Shown: one piece after another, positions 9,864-21,657 of the stretch
Layout of the letters: each line of letters opens with the position of its first letter
Position numbering within the stretch: the first letter of the stretch is position 1
Notes under the pieces: model-generated
Told to the model about the DNA's origin: nothing
Seen by the model: the letters and a program-made list of their open reading frames with translations, nothing else
The model's database searches: none
Position numbers and translations under genes: made by a program
Source of the DNA: Bifiguratus adelaidae
Taxonomy: Eukaryota > Mucoromycota > Endogonomycetes > Endogonales
DNA length: 64,000 nucleotides
Assembly: GCA_002261195.1 (NCBI GenBank)
Contig: MVBO01000001.1
Coordinates: forward strand, 27,624 to 91,623
Reading direction: 5' to 3'

Positions 9864-12844
9864 CTAAGCATCTAAGGCGACTTGAAAGCTCGCTTTAAGG
9901 TTGACATGGAGAATAAAAGCATTGTCTACCCATTGGCCTTGTTGCCATTCACCTTCATCTACTCTATAGCGCTTGAATTGGCTAGGAGCACCGAATATCA
10001 TGATTTGAGAGAGAACAACGGATTCGGATCCCTTCTCTTGGATATTTGCGGTCAATGTGGACGAGGTGAGATTGAATTGTCCATACCAGCTATTCTCGGC
10101 AGGTAAAGCTGTATCGTCATCCGAGTAGAGTTCTCCTTGCGCATGACCGTCAGCATCCACAGCAACGACCAGGATAATGGAGGAACCGTGCTTGGTTTCG
10201 TGGATCGTCAACCCTGATTTTGTATACATAGGGATGATGGTACCGCCGCGCATATGCAATGGCAAGGTATCCATCGGAGCATCCAGGGTCACTATTCCAC
10301 CTCTATTGACAGGCTTTCCGCTCGGGAATTCATACCACTTCTCGGAAGTGGGAAGGTAGGCTTTGACCTTTGTTTGACCTGGCTTCAAGACGGGTGAGAT
10401 CAAGAGAGCTGCGCCAAGCAAGTACTGTCGCTCGTTGTCCAAGGCTTTCTTGTCACCTGGAAATGTGAAGGCCATGGATTGAAGCACAGCGTCGCCTTTC
10501 ATGGCAGATTTCCAAAACAGGGTATACCAATAGGGAAGGAGTTGGTAACGCAATCGATAGTACTTCTTGGCCACCACCGTGACAGAGTTCCATTGATAGG
10601 GCTCTTGAGGAATGTTATTGAGACCATTGTGATTGCGAAGAAAAGGATAAAATGCCGCCAATTCAGTCCAACGGATCATGAGTTCTTCGGCGGTGTTTCT
10701 GTTGAACCCGCCAACATCAGCTCCAATGTACGGAATACCGAAAAGTTGCATCGATAGCATAGACGGAATCGATTCAGCCAGACTTTCCCACGTTGACCAA
10801 TTGTCACCCGTCCATTTACCAGCCCATTGGCCGGTGCCTATAAACGAACTTCGAGTGAGGACATAGGGCTTGTGCTTTTCACCGAAATGTGACTTTAAAG
10901 CTTCAAAAGTGGACTTGCATTCCATGTGCCCGTAAAGATTGTGAACATCGTATTCGATTGCGCCTCCATGGTGATAGGCATCCGGAGCCCCAGAACGCGC
11001 ATCCAATGGCTCATGCGTTCCGGCATGATTGATGCGGTAGGGAGGGTTGTGAACGGAGTACACAATACCTTCCTTCTCTTCGTCAATTCCGGTCTTGGTT
11101 TTCGTTTCTGCGACATCGATTTCATCAGTCTTGCGATGCTTGCTGCTTTTCAATCCTTCCGTCTCCTCGTCTTCAAGTTCATGCTTCTTGTTGTCGGCGG
11201 TCACACCTTCCACCATGTCTTCTACGGTTTGATCGGCTGTTGGTATCATTGCCTCGGCTTCTTTATCGGTAAGATAGGACACGTCACCATCTCCGAAATT
11301 GGAGAATTCATTCATGTCTGCAACGTCCATAGGTCAGATGCGGTAGACTTTGCCAATGCTGAACCTACCGATCCAAATGCCATCGATGGGACATTGGGTC
11401 AGGAAATCACCAATCATTTCTGACCAGTATGCTCCTGTCTGCGGGTTGAACCAATCTGAACATCGAGAGTCAATATGTCGTAATGCTCGAACGTAGATAC
11501 ACAAACCTGGAAAGGCAGTTTTGCCTGGCCACACCCGCCCAATGTACACATCATCCTTCTCCACCTCCCCGCCTTGACCATCGGAGACTTTTTTTCGCAG
11601 GCGACAGAACACGCCTCGCTTTATGCCTTCATCGTACGCACGGTATCCTTCTTCCACCTTAATGCCTGGATCTATAATCATCACTATATGCTGATTGTTT
11701 TGATGTAATTGATCAATGTATGCCTTCAACTGTTGCGGTGGGAATGCAATTTCGTCGAGGGAAAAGTCTTTGAACCGATCCATATAGCTGACGGGCAAAG
11801 GTTAATCAACGTTGGTGCAAAGGTCAGAGTGTTACTCACTCAATGTCGATCCACATTGCCTCTAAGGGTATCTCGGCATTTCTATACCCGTTGACCACGG
11901 CCTTAACTTTGTCCAGGTCACTATAACCCCACCGACATTGATGCGTCCCGAGCGTCCACAACTGAGGCATTACAGGCTTGCCCACCAGCTCAAGGTATTG
12001 CCGTAGGACATCCTGAGGTGTGGGGCCAAGGAACACATAGAGATCAATGATGCCTCCATTGGGCGTGAAAGTCAACCGTTCCGGATTCAAATGCACGTCC
12101 ATGCCATTACTGTTCAGGAACAGCTAGGGCCCCGTCGTCCATGTCAGTTTGGTGCTTTAGATCCTTGCTCCATGTATAAACTCACCACTCCGTGCGCTTT
12201 CCCGTCTCTGATCTCCATATAAATTGGATGGGCACCATATAGGTTCTCATCTCTGGGCACAGCCGCATCTTACAGCCTTAAGTAAAACGACAATTACCAG
12301 GGTTTTGACTCACCTCTCGCATATATGGTTGTTATCGTCCCTGCTTCCCCTTCATGGCCTTTCCTCGCAATCTTTCGGCGATAAGACGAATTGACCTCAC
12401 CAAGCCATAGATGTTGGCCTGCTTGGGCAGTCTGGTCGATAAATCTAGGTACTGCTCCTTAAAGACAATGTCAAAGCCTTCCGTATCGAACACCTTTATC
12501 GATGTATCCTCGCGCCGCGCCACGGAAAAGGAAAACGGATTTGACGTGTGAGAAAACGTAAAAAGCGAATTGGCGCCCCTTGTATCGTTCGTCGACTTGT
12601 GCAATGGGATCAAATCCTGCGGCACCCTCCATCGTCGACTCTCTTTATCGCGTATCGAGACATGAATCCGTTCGGCCGTCTGGTGTCCCGCGCGAACTGT
12701 CAATGACGGGACGTCTGGCCCAAGCACTTTATTGGACTCGCTCGCCAACTGTAACTCGGCCTCAAAGAGACCATCCTTGTCTTTCCGTACCCTACCAACA
12801 TGATATCTCGCTTCCTTACGCTCTGGCAAGCCGGCAAGCGTCAT
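9864..12844 (-). CDS. GH31 alpha-glucosidase (acid/maltase-glucoamylase type), apparent one-base frameshift
   Basis: Six exons: 12314-12844, 12186-12268, 11840-12123, 11507-11787, 11369-11455 and 9864-11317. The protein hydrolyses terminal alpha-1,4-glucosides. Family marks are MWIDIDYMDRF, the nucleophile in GIWIDMNEF (its Asp codon split by an intron) and the acid/base Asp in WTGDNWSTWESL. Exons 2-6 close in phase. Exon 1 is 531 nt where 532 are needed: after NIYGL the conserved GE...SYRR continues in the +1 frame, near 12398-12402, so the assembled frame ends at a TAA at 12332. No other break is seen, so assembly error and recent inactivation are both possible. An in-frame TGA ten codons upstream fixes the ATG, and no signal peptide follows. 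A charged insert of about 80 residues follows the nucleophile. Confidence 0.9.
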
Positions 12845-13018
12845 GGAAATGAAAGAGAAGGAAGTCCAATGTCACCTCGTCATTGAGGTCGGGTGAAATG
12901 TGTCACGTGACTTGACATACACAGTCACATAATTGACGCTTCCATTTATGGAACGACGATCCCTAGAACGGTCCTTGCTCTCTTGTTGATAACTGCAACG
13001 GCGCAACCACTTTGACGT

Positions 13019-14678
13019 ATGCGCATGGATTCAAAAAAAATGCAGAACGACCTGCAAGCAACGACAAAGAAGTTAGCGCGCGTTAGTATAGCAAGTCAAC
13101 AGCAAATAGCAAGGCCTATGGAAAGGTGGAAGGAACAGCAGGAGGAAAGGAAGCAGGTAGAAGACCAAGAAGAGGAACGAGAGCAAACGGAAGAAAAGCA
13201 AGAAGGACGCCTGAGTTTGGAGCCTTTGCCAGTGTACCCTAAGTCTTGGTGCCCTACTGTGGGAAAACCCGTCCTTGTATAGCGATGTGCGCTTGTCGTT
13301 CAAAGATCAAGGTGCGCTTGCGCAAAAGGCAGATATACCTTCTGAGATACGCCTTCATACCTTGGTGCTTCATCAGAGCAAGCTTTTCAAGCGACAGTTG
13401 AACAACAACTCACATCATATCGTCGTCAAGCTTCCCAAGGGTGCAAATGAAGAGGACATTTGGAATTTCTACACGACCATCAAGCTCATGCATACTAAAG
13501 ACTGGCGTGAAACATTTGGTTCACAATTTTCGAAAGCTGTTGGTGTGCTTGAATGCTGCATGGAGATCGAATTCGAGGAAGGTACGGCGCAGACATGGCA
13601 GTGGCTTGTCTCAGAGTGCCACGCGACTCGTGATGCCGAAACCATGATGGAGCTGGAGGAGGCATACCCTGAACTTGCGCAAAAGTACGGTCGTTGGGTA
13701 CTGTCATCAGATCTTCAAAAAGATCGCGCAGATACGGCGGCGACAGATCGATCAAAGCCATCCAAGTCGTCCATTAGCAGATTGAAGCCACCGACGACCT
13801 CTATAAACCGGCGGTCTGATCCAACCGGTCTCTATGGCGTTCAAATCTTAAATCAGTTATCTCAAAAGCCCAGCAGCAGCGATCCATACGTGCGACGACC
13901 CATATCTGTAAACAGCCGAGTACCTGATCCTACCAGTACGCAACCATCGCATATGCCGGCCGCCAACGGTAACAAGAACGCTACCCCTGTGCCTGGTCCA
14001 ATGTTATCTACCGGTCCATTGCCACCTACACCCACGGCTCTCTACAATCATCTAACGTCTCCAGCGGTCCCACTACCGCAGAGACAACAACAAGTGCAAT
14101 ACTACATCAATCTGTTCGAAACTCACTCTCGAACGTCTCATCGTCACTGCCAACAACGGCACTATGACTTGTGTTTCCCACACCATCACAATCATTATGC
14201 AGCGACGATGGATGCTCTACTGACACTCGCGCAACAACGCGCCTACTCTTCCCCAGATCTGTATGATCTCCTTCTGCGCGTGCTCAATGTGATGAAATTG
14301 GATCAACTGCATGAAGTCCAGAGTCACAAGTATTACCTGCAAGCCTTGGATCGAATCCGCGCTGAAGGCGGTGTTGTACCGAGACATCCTATTCCACCTC
14401 CCAACATTCCTGACGCGGTGGACGTGATTCTGCACGAACTTATCACCACCTGTCTACAGAAGCGTGAGCAGGAATTGTTGGTCGACTATCTACTAGGTGA
14501 AACGAGTGAGGTGAATTTAAGTCATCTGCGTGAGATCCGTGGTGGAGGTGCTGGTCAAGGCATTGATTGGGGAAGTGGCCAACGACCTTGTACAGATGAT
14601 GATGATGAGCCCAATACCTTGGGATGGGATATGGGTCCACGGACACTAAAAGCCGTGGACCGCATAAGACGGTCATAG
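13019..14678 (+). CDS. BTB/POZ-like domain protein, function unknown
   Basis: Proposed exons 13019-13156 and 13233-14678 give about 527 residues. The 76-bp intron (GTAGAA...TTTGCCAG) is my choice because it joins two different frames in phase, so it is less certain than others here. The N-terminus is a Glu/Gln/Lys-rich helix. Next comes a BTB/POZ-like stretch (NPSLYSDVRLSF, IRLHTLVLHQSKLFKRQL) with the usual pattern of a ligand residue followed by H-x-x-L. The middle is Ser/Pro/Thr-rich and disordered. The C-terminal third is helical (DLYDLLLRVLNVMKLDQLHEV). Fungal BTB proteins of this shape are mostly unassigned. It is divergent from the GH31 gene, with 174 bp between start codons. Confidence 0.6.
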
Positions 14679-14775
14679 ATTGTCAACATCCCATCTGCGA
14701 TCCGAACAAGGACGGCCAATGTAATTTTTTGCATGGTATGGTTGTTTAAAGAGCTGATTTACATTCTCACATGGT

Positions 14776-15346
14776 CTATTCCACCGCCGCTTCCTCCTCT
14801 TGATTCTTCTTGAAGAAAGATTCCCTCCATTTCCGCTTCTCCTCAGCCGTCATGTTAGCCATCAAACCCTTGATGTTTCCACCTCCATATTCAAAAGCGG
14901 CCATTGTACCTCCAATGGCTGCGCAAGCTCCACACATGACCGAGAACGAATGTGCTACGCAGGTTCTCCATCATTAGCATCCATCATAAGCGTCGAACAC
15001 CAGGACTCCACCTACCGCGAATGCCAGCAACAATACCAGCCGCACATCCACCAGCTGCACTATTCCACATATCTTCTTTTCCTCGGATATTCCGCGTAGC
15101 GCATTCAGTAGCTGCAAAGATACCACCAATGGCAGCTGCAAACATTCAATGAGCCATGCGTACGGCATGCCTTGACCCTCACTCACCAAAATAACCAATC
15201 GTGCCTCCAGTCCGTGTAATCACTCCCCGTGCACCCTCTCTGTGCGTGTCTAGAGCATTTTGTATAGCCGATATGAATACACCAGCAGCGCCAGAGATCG
15301 CTCCGACCTTGACCAACTGCCCAAGACAATCGTCCTGATGAGCCAT
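14776..15346 (-). CDS. NADH:ubiquinone oxidoreductase (complex I) NDUFA11/B14.7-like subunit
   Basis: Three exons, 15187-15346, 15016-15135 and 14776-14954, give 152 residues. The Tim17/Tim22/Tim23-type fold is seen as four Gly/Ala-rich hydrophobic helices (VGAISGAAGVFISAIQNAL, GGTIGYFAAIGGIFAATE, NSAAGGCAAGIVAG, MCGACAAIGGTMAAFEYGGG). The short soluble end KRKWRESFFKK fits the accessory subunit called NDUFA11 or B14.7 (Neurospora 21.3 kDa subunit) of the inner mitochondrial membrane. A Tim22-family translocase subunit is the alternative, but the length and tail favour complex I. The ATG is 96 bp from the divergent PRP46 start, so the promoter is shared. Confidence 0.75.
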
Positions 15347-15442
15347 GGCGCAAAAGACAAGCAGCTTTCAGCGTCTTATTTGGTGCTGAAATGGTGACGT
15401 CATCTCTTTGAACTTTAGCGAAGCATCGGCAGGACGTTCGTT

Positions 15443-17115
15443 ATGGAGGTGGACAGCAAGGTCGACTTGGGCCCACTTTTGAACAAGTCTGCGAAGCGTA
15501 CTCGAGACTTGTTTACCCTGAATTATGCTCAAGCTTATGATGATCCTGCCAGGTGAGTGTAGAGATGCGTGTTAGCTCAAAGAAGACGATCATGAGCTCA
15601 TGCAAAGGATCCTGCCAGTCAACGAGTGCGATTGTCGGCAAAGATCAGTGATGAGTACAAGTACTCGCGTGAATTGCCGGCAGCTCTAGTTGCGCAGCAA
15701 AAGAAGGCGGCTGAGGCTGCCAAAGAGGCCAAAAAGCAACGCGAAGAGATACCGCCACCGAGCGCGGTTGGCGACTTGATTGATGGCATATCTGCGCAAC
15801 AAAGGTAGGCGAAAACGATGGCGAAGGCTTTGAGAGCTCATGTTCCGTGTTTAGTGAGAAATCAGCATCCACATCACAAGCCTTGACACTCCGAACAAAG
15901 AATGCATTCCCAGACATGCCCGAAGGCAGCGGCGTAGGATCGTCGCTGGTCCGAAGATCAACACCGAAATTTGTTCGACCGACATGGCATGCACCTTGGA
16001 AGCTGATGCGAGTTATTAGTGGACACTTGGGTTGGGTAAGGAGTGTTGCCATGGAACCCGGCAATGAATGGTTTGCTACGGGAGCGGGAGATAGAACCAT
16101 CAAGCTATGGGATCTTGCGTCCGGTAGACTTAAGCTTACTCTGACGGGTCATATCGCCACTGTACGCGGTCTAGCAGTCAGTCCGAGACATCCATACCTC
16201 TTTTCGTGCGGTGAGGACAAGCAAGTCAAATGTTGGGATCTGGAATCAAATAAGGTCATTCGTCATTACCACGGTCATTTGTCTGGCGTCTATGCGCTTG
16301 CGCTTCATCCGACATTGGACGTTTTGGTCACAACAGGAAGAGATGCAGTTGCAAGAGTAGGTATTGTCCATTTATCCCCAGTGCGCCTCTCACGCTAATT
16401 TTTAGGTTTGGGATATGAGGACGAAACAGTGCGTGCATGTCATGAGTGGCCATACAAGCACGGTATCGGCTGTCAAATGTCAGGAAGCCGATCCGCAAGT
16501 CATCACCGGATCTATGGATTCCACTGTTCGCCTGTGGGATCTAGCAGCTGGTAAATCCATGGCCACATTAACCCACCACAAAAAGTCCGTACGAGCGTTG
16601 GCCGTCCATCCCACCGAATTCTCCTTTGCCAGTGGCAGTGCCGACAATATCAAGGTAGGTACAGATTTGGGATGAGATTGTGTGAGTATGGACTGACTCT
16701 TGTTGATAGGGCTGGAAATGTCCAGAAGGCACATTTATCCAAAATTACGACTCACAGCAAGCCATCATCAACACATTGAGTTTGAATAGTGACAATGTTC
16801 TCTTCGGTGGTGCCGATAATGGTAGCATGGGATTCTATGATTGGAAGTCTGGATACAGATTCCAAACCTTGGAGACCGTCGTTCAGCCGGGATCATTGGA
16901 TGCCGAAGCGGGTATTTTCGCGTCTACTTTTGATATCACGGGCACTCGTCTCATCACTTGTGAAGCTGATAAGACGGTCAAGATTTGGAAGGAAGATCCC
17001 GATGCGGTAAGTGCAGTCATCGTTCTGCCCAGCATTTCGCTCATTCACCTCGCTTTAGACGGAAGAAACACATCCCATAGATTGGCGACCATCTCTTCGT
17101 CGTCAACGTTATTAA
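15443..17115 (+). CDS. PRP46: Pre-mRNA splicing factor Prp46/PLRG1 (WD40)
   Basis: Six exons: 15443-15552, 15619-15804, 15855-16356, 16406-16654, 16710-17006 and 17059-17115, giving 466 residues in perfect phase. The protein belongs to the Prp19/NineTeen complex of the spliceosome. After a charged N-terminal region come seven WD40 blades starting at [19 protein letters not shown]; many end in WD (IKLWDL, VKCWDL, VRVWDM, VRLWDL). The C-terminus [15 protein letters not shown] is the conserved PLRG1 tail and appears only when the last small exon is included. Intron 1 is flanked by an 11-bp direct repeat, GATCCTGCCAG (see findings). The gene converges on the methyltransferase gene, with 64 bp between stops. 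Confidence 0.96.
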
Positions 17116-17179
17116 AAGTGTACATTTTACCCACTCTACATGGAATGCTGTATAATACAATGCAAGAGGATGTCATCTA

Positions 17180-17920
17180 TCATTCTAACGCATACATGCG
17201 CACGGTATATAATCCAGCTGGGAATCCCTTTTGTGTCTGCTCTTTAACGATCTTGAGACCTGCTCGACGCCAAAGATCCTTCAACACCTCATCAGATCTG
17301 CAAAGAAGGTCAATCTTTGCATCCCCAATGAATAGACTCTGCCTACCTTGTCACACTACTGTCTTGCTCATCCAATTCGACGCCCTCTTTAGCATTATTC
17401 TCCTTGACGCAAATCAGACCATTGGGCCTCAAGGCCGCCTTACATTTTTGAAAGAAGGCGATAAAGTCATCTACGACGCATGAGCGTAATCTTACGTATC
17501 CCTAAGCCGCTTACCATCGGTCAAGTGCCCAAGAACCCATTGACACCAAATCACATCATAAGAACGCGTCGGCTGAAAATCCTGCAAGCCAACCGCCAAC
17601 ACCTGCACTCGACCGTCCTCCACCTCCTCCTTTACATACACCTCTTGCGCTTGCTTGACAAATTTGGCGTTCTGCTCCACCATATCCACATGGTCAAACA
17701 CCTTGAGAAGAAAGTTCTTTGTCACTCGCCCAATGCCAGCTCCACAATCGCATGCTAACGTTGTCTGAATCCGCGTTTGCACAAACTCGTTAATAAATGT
17801 CAGTGAAGAAGCGACATCCAACGGAGAGATCTTGCCAAAGCCACCTAGCATACCATTCACCGTTGGACTGACGGTGGTCCAGTAGGCATCCGCATCCTTG
17901 TAACATGTCGTTGGATCCAT
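17180..17920 (-). CDS. Protein N-terminal methyltransferase (NTMT1/Tae1 family)
   Basis: Three exons, 17515-17920, 17347-17470 and 17180-17297, give 215 residues, near the family size. These SAM-dependent enzymes methylate the alpha-amino group of X-Pro-Lys N-termini, including ribosomal proteins. Visible marks are [17 protein letters not shown] at the N-terminus, the SAM motif [36 protein letters not shown], and the end GLICVKENN...[11 protein letters not shown]. The aromatic and Asn/His residues that bind the substrate peptide appear kept. Intron 1 is only 44 bp. A cytosolic or nuclear location is expected. Confidence 0.94.
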
Positions 17921-18758
17921 GGTCTAGAAAAAAATCCCCCTTCTTTCATGCCGAATTCGTCCCGTCTACGCAAGTCGGGACCGTAATGCATCATCCTCTA
18001 TCGGTGCTCGATTCAGGGCTTAGAGATCCAACTCTCTGGGCATTGCAACACGCTGCAACACACGATAAACCTTAATCGGACCCAAAGCCTTGAGAAAGAA
18101 GCATTGTTGATGGAAACTACTGGCCGGGATAAGGCGGGCTAGGAGGTTAATCACGGAGTGTTTGAACGTGTCAAAACGATCGACAAACATCTGAAGGTGG
18201 GCGCAAAGTTGCAGGTTTGACAGCAATCGGTCAAAACAACGTGGCCTTCCCCACAAAAAGCCCCCTTATCGTCCATATAGACAGACGTAATTCAGGAGGA
18301 TGAACAACTCTTCGATCATAAACTTGTAGGCCAATAGGGAAACAGACCTTAGGGGACTGAATGTAGTCAAAAATCAAACTTTAATATGCAACTGTTTACG
18401 AAGGAGAGAAGCAGAGGGGATTGTCGAAAGGTATGTGGATGAAAAGAGCTATACAGGCGGAGAATGCATAATGATAAAAGAAAAATGCGAACGGCAGGTG
18501 GATAATATGAGGTGAATAATGAAACCCCATTAGATTGAGGTGTACAGTCGCAAAATAGCGAGAGAACTTTTTGAGCGAGGCAGACGAGTCAGCTCGCCGT
18601 ACAGCAAGACACCCAGGGTCGTTTGCTGTGCTTTTGAAGGATGATTCGTTCCAGATACTTGATCAAGACTTGCAGTGATGCGTAGAATACAGTGAGCTTG
18701 CGTTGAAATGCGGGACGATACAATGCATATGGGATCATCATTTAGAGTGCCAATGAAC
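17921..18758. other. Intergenic region
   Basis: 838 bp between divergently transcribed flanks of the methyltransferase 5' end and the zinc-finger 3' end. A 78-codon minus-strand frame (18020-18256) lacks any family match or splice context, and I do not count it as a gene. The stretch near 18360-18560 is A/G-rich and probably the 3' UTR of the zinc-finger gene. Confidence 0.4.
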
Positions 18759-19766
18759 TTAGTTTAGGTTCGAGATGGGGGCGGGACCAGGAGTCGGGGA
18801 CATGAGACGAGGTTCAAAGGTAGTACCGGAAACACCGAGGCTAGCCAAAACACTGGAGGCTGCGCTCATGTTGTGGAGGACGGGCATGTGGCTGTGATCA
18901 AGATGATACTTGAGACCGTTGAGATTCTTGTAGCGCTTGCCACATTCGGGAACGGGGCATCCGAACGGCTTTTGAGCAGTTTTGTCTCCGTCAAGGGAAG
19001 CGTGGGCGTTGCAATGACCATGTTGATTGTGGTACTTTAGACCATTGGGATTCTTATAAGCCTTGTCACAACCAGGAACGGGACATTTGTATGGCTTGTC
19101 AGCGTTGGTATTGGTAAGGGAAAGAAGATTGCCGGCTTGAGCGAGGAAATCTTCCTCACCGAGGACATTTTGGGCATCACCAAATCCGTTGGAAACCACA
19201 AGTTTCTTTGCTACAGGGTTGATGGTATCGAGAGCACCGTTGGATCTCTTCTTGTTACCCTTTTGAGGCGAACGCAGAATGGATGTGTCAAAGGCAGCGG
19301 AATCGTTGTAGGTTTCAAATGCAGGATACTCCAAGCTCTCGGGATGCAAGTCAGCAATAGTGTAACCGTTCTTGGTCTTTCTACCAAAGAAGCTCTTGGT
19401 ATCCATGGTATCCATGAGAGGACTTGAGGGAACGGAACCGTCAGAGGAAGACAAGTCATCGTCCAAGGGAGGATGTTCATCTTCAAAGCGAACATGACTA
19501 TCCTCGTAATGTTGTAAGAGATCATGAAGATCAGCAAGGATCACACCACAACAAATAAAATCTCGGCAGAAGGATGCCTCGAACATCAGATTGTCTTCCA
19601 CCTCCGAAGAAATAGGTGAGGAGTAAAAGTCAAAATGATCACTACGGGTGACGCGTTAGCAACTAGTGGCCACAGCCAAGAGGTCAAGAACTTACTCAAA
19701 GTTGATGGCAGCGTTCTTGGCAAAATTGATGCTTTGACGTCTTACGACCTCTATGGGAGCAGGCAT
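18759..19766 (-). CDS. C2H2 zinc-finger protein, Sfp1-like
   Basis: Exons 19696-19766 and 18759-19641 join in phase to give 317 residues. The N-terminal region has FCRDFICCGVILADLHDLLQHYEDSH, a diverged C2H2-type element typical of fungal Sfp1 and its relatives. Two classical fingers follow near the C-terminus (CPVPGCDKAYKNPNGLKYH and CPVPECGKRYKNLNGLKYH). In yeast, Sfp1 activates ribosomal protein and biogenesis genes downstream of TOR; a similar nuclear role is inferred. An acidic/Ser-rich linker and a basic patch (KGNKKRSNG) lie between. The short first exon supplies MPAPIEVVRRQSINFAKNA. Confidence 0.85.
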
Positions 19767-21657
19767 GTTGTATATGCGTGTGTATGGGGTGTGATGGATG
19801 AAATGCAAGAAATGCTTTTGACTATAGAACTTTGCAGTCTATGATAATGTATGTTCTTTTTTTTCTTTTGTAGTTGATTGTCGATTGGAAGCGGTGAAAA
19901 GGCTTCTATGCGAGACCAAATGTTATAATGCAAAGAGATGAAGGTAAAATGCAAGTGTAAAGAGAACGGAAGATGCGGCCGTCGAAGGAGTTATAAACCT
20001 CCAGGAGGCGGGTGCCAATGATTCGGGAATGTGACATTTTGTGTAACAAATAATTCCATTATAAACTACGTTGCCGACGATTCGGGACAAGAATTTCCAA
20101 ATGTCATTTGGCGATGTGGTGTTCGTGTGATGACAAGTGTTTGCCACATTTTTCGGAATTTGTGTCTGATTTCGGTGAGCTCATAAGAGCCAGGGTTTGT
20201 GCCGACATCGGACAGACTGATCCTAAAGCATCGGCGATGGCAAAGATGAATAAGATTCCAAAGATTGCAGCCCGCCGCCTAGGCGTGTCAGATGGAATAG
20301 TAGCATGACAAATGGGATGAACATTGTCACTGCATGTCAGAAATGTCACTTCAACTGTCAAATTTCATAGCGGTATAACACGGCTGCACGCGAGGTCAAA
20401 CCCCGCTCGCTATCATGGGTTTCACTTTCCAATTTCAAGACACTGCCAATGAATCAAGATCGCGCATGCCGCTCTGTGGCTGGTGCCTCCATCAGTGAGA
20501 TATTTCCGGTAGAAGCTCTGCCTAGCAGACGTTGATGACAGGTAGCCATCAGGATACATCTTCCGGCCAGTTAGTGCCAAGCAACTAGTTGTCGGCAGTT
20601 GTCGATCTCCGCACTTAAATTGCTGGATGAATTTGATTGGTGGGATCTGCTTAGCATATGTTCAATTTGGAAAGCCGCGGTTAAATCAGGAAGGCGTTTT
20701 AGGTAAGCTGACCCAGCAGCGCCAGAAACATCATAAATGGAAAGTTTACCTTAGAGGGCCTACCTGACCTCTACAGGGGTAGTTGACATTCAATGTTGGA
20801 CCCTGTTAGCTGAGTCGCACAAAGACTAGCTGGTTCGTTGCCATAAAGTCAAGCCTCGCTACCATGCAAGCGCGGACCTTCAATCAAAAATTGCCTGTCC
20901 GGATAAAATCAATAGAATGGTCGAAGGTCGATAAGAGCGAACAAGTCTATGCTCCGTACATCCGCGCTTTCACGTAGGTGGCGCCTCTCCTTCGCAGGAA
21001 CTGTCTATCGAGAATTTCTTATCTAGATGCAATCTGATGCGGAACCCACGGCCTGAAACACTGGAGTACGATGACATGTGTCACTGCCATTCAGTTCATC
21101 TTACAAACGTTATAACCGAAAATAAGCTATTAGGACTAGCGTTAGACGTCTATGACGGAGACTGATTATCAACATTTGAGTTTGCAAGGGTAAATTAATG
21201 GCCTGTTTCAAGGGTGGCACTATCCATTCCAGGCTAAACGTCAATGTAATTAGAGCCAACACGGCCCAATCTTGCAAGATTTCCTGATCAGTAAGCTGAC
21301 CCCATGGCTGAAACACATGCTCTCACGCGACAGTGCTACGCGGATTGTTTAGACCCCTGGATCTCCGCAAGGTGGTAGTGGATACTGCGGATCCATGTGG
21401 ACGTTGCATGAATTAATTCTCGAACTCCGAACGTTCTCACGATCCTCCGTCGGCCGTATGCTCGAGATTTGAGTGATGTAGAATGAGGTGTAATCATGCA
21501 TACATGTCCCGACCGATGCCTCCTAAGGTCTAGTCCAGGTGCGACCTCCGGGCCTTCAGGTTGTACGTGAACTCTGTTAGATCGCATTTATATCATACTG
21601 TAATCATAATCAGGTATATACATGGCACTAGGCATTAGATTCGGGTATCAAGTTTGA
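19767..21657. other. Long intergenic region
   Basis: 1.9 kb with no defensible gene. The first 300 bp are A/T-rich and likely the promoter and 5' UTR of the zinc-finger gene. From 20,400 to 21,600 the sequence shows only short open frames with unlike-protein composition on both strands. No tRNA, terminal repeat or tandem repeat was found. The last part is the 3' flank of the importin-like gene. Confidence 0.45.

Noticed and set aside
18020-18256. 78-codon minus-strand ORF ending QRVAMPRELDL
   Set aside because: No recognisable domain, no splice context, biased composition, and located in what is probably 5' or 3' flanking sequence.
20380-20420. Possible tRNA B-box-like GAGGTCAAACCCC
   Set aside because: No matching A box, no cloverleaf arms, and no acceptor stem could be paired.
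21110-21590. Short open frames in the long intergenic region
   Set aside because: They are under 90 codons, begin without context, and have no protein-like hydrophobic or domain pattern.
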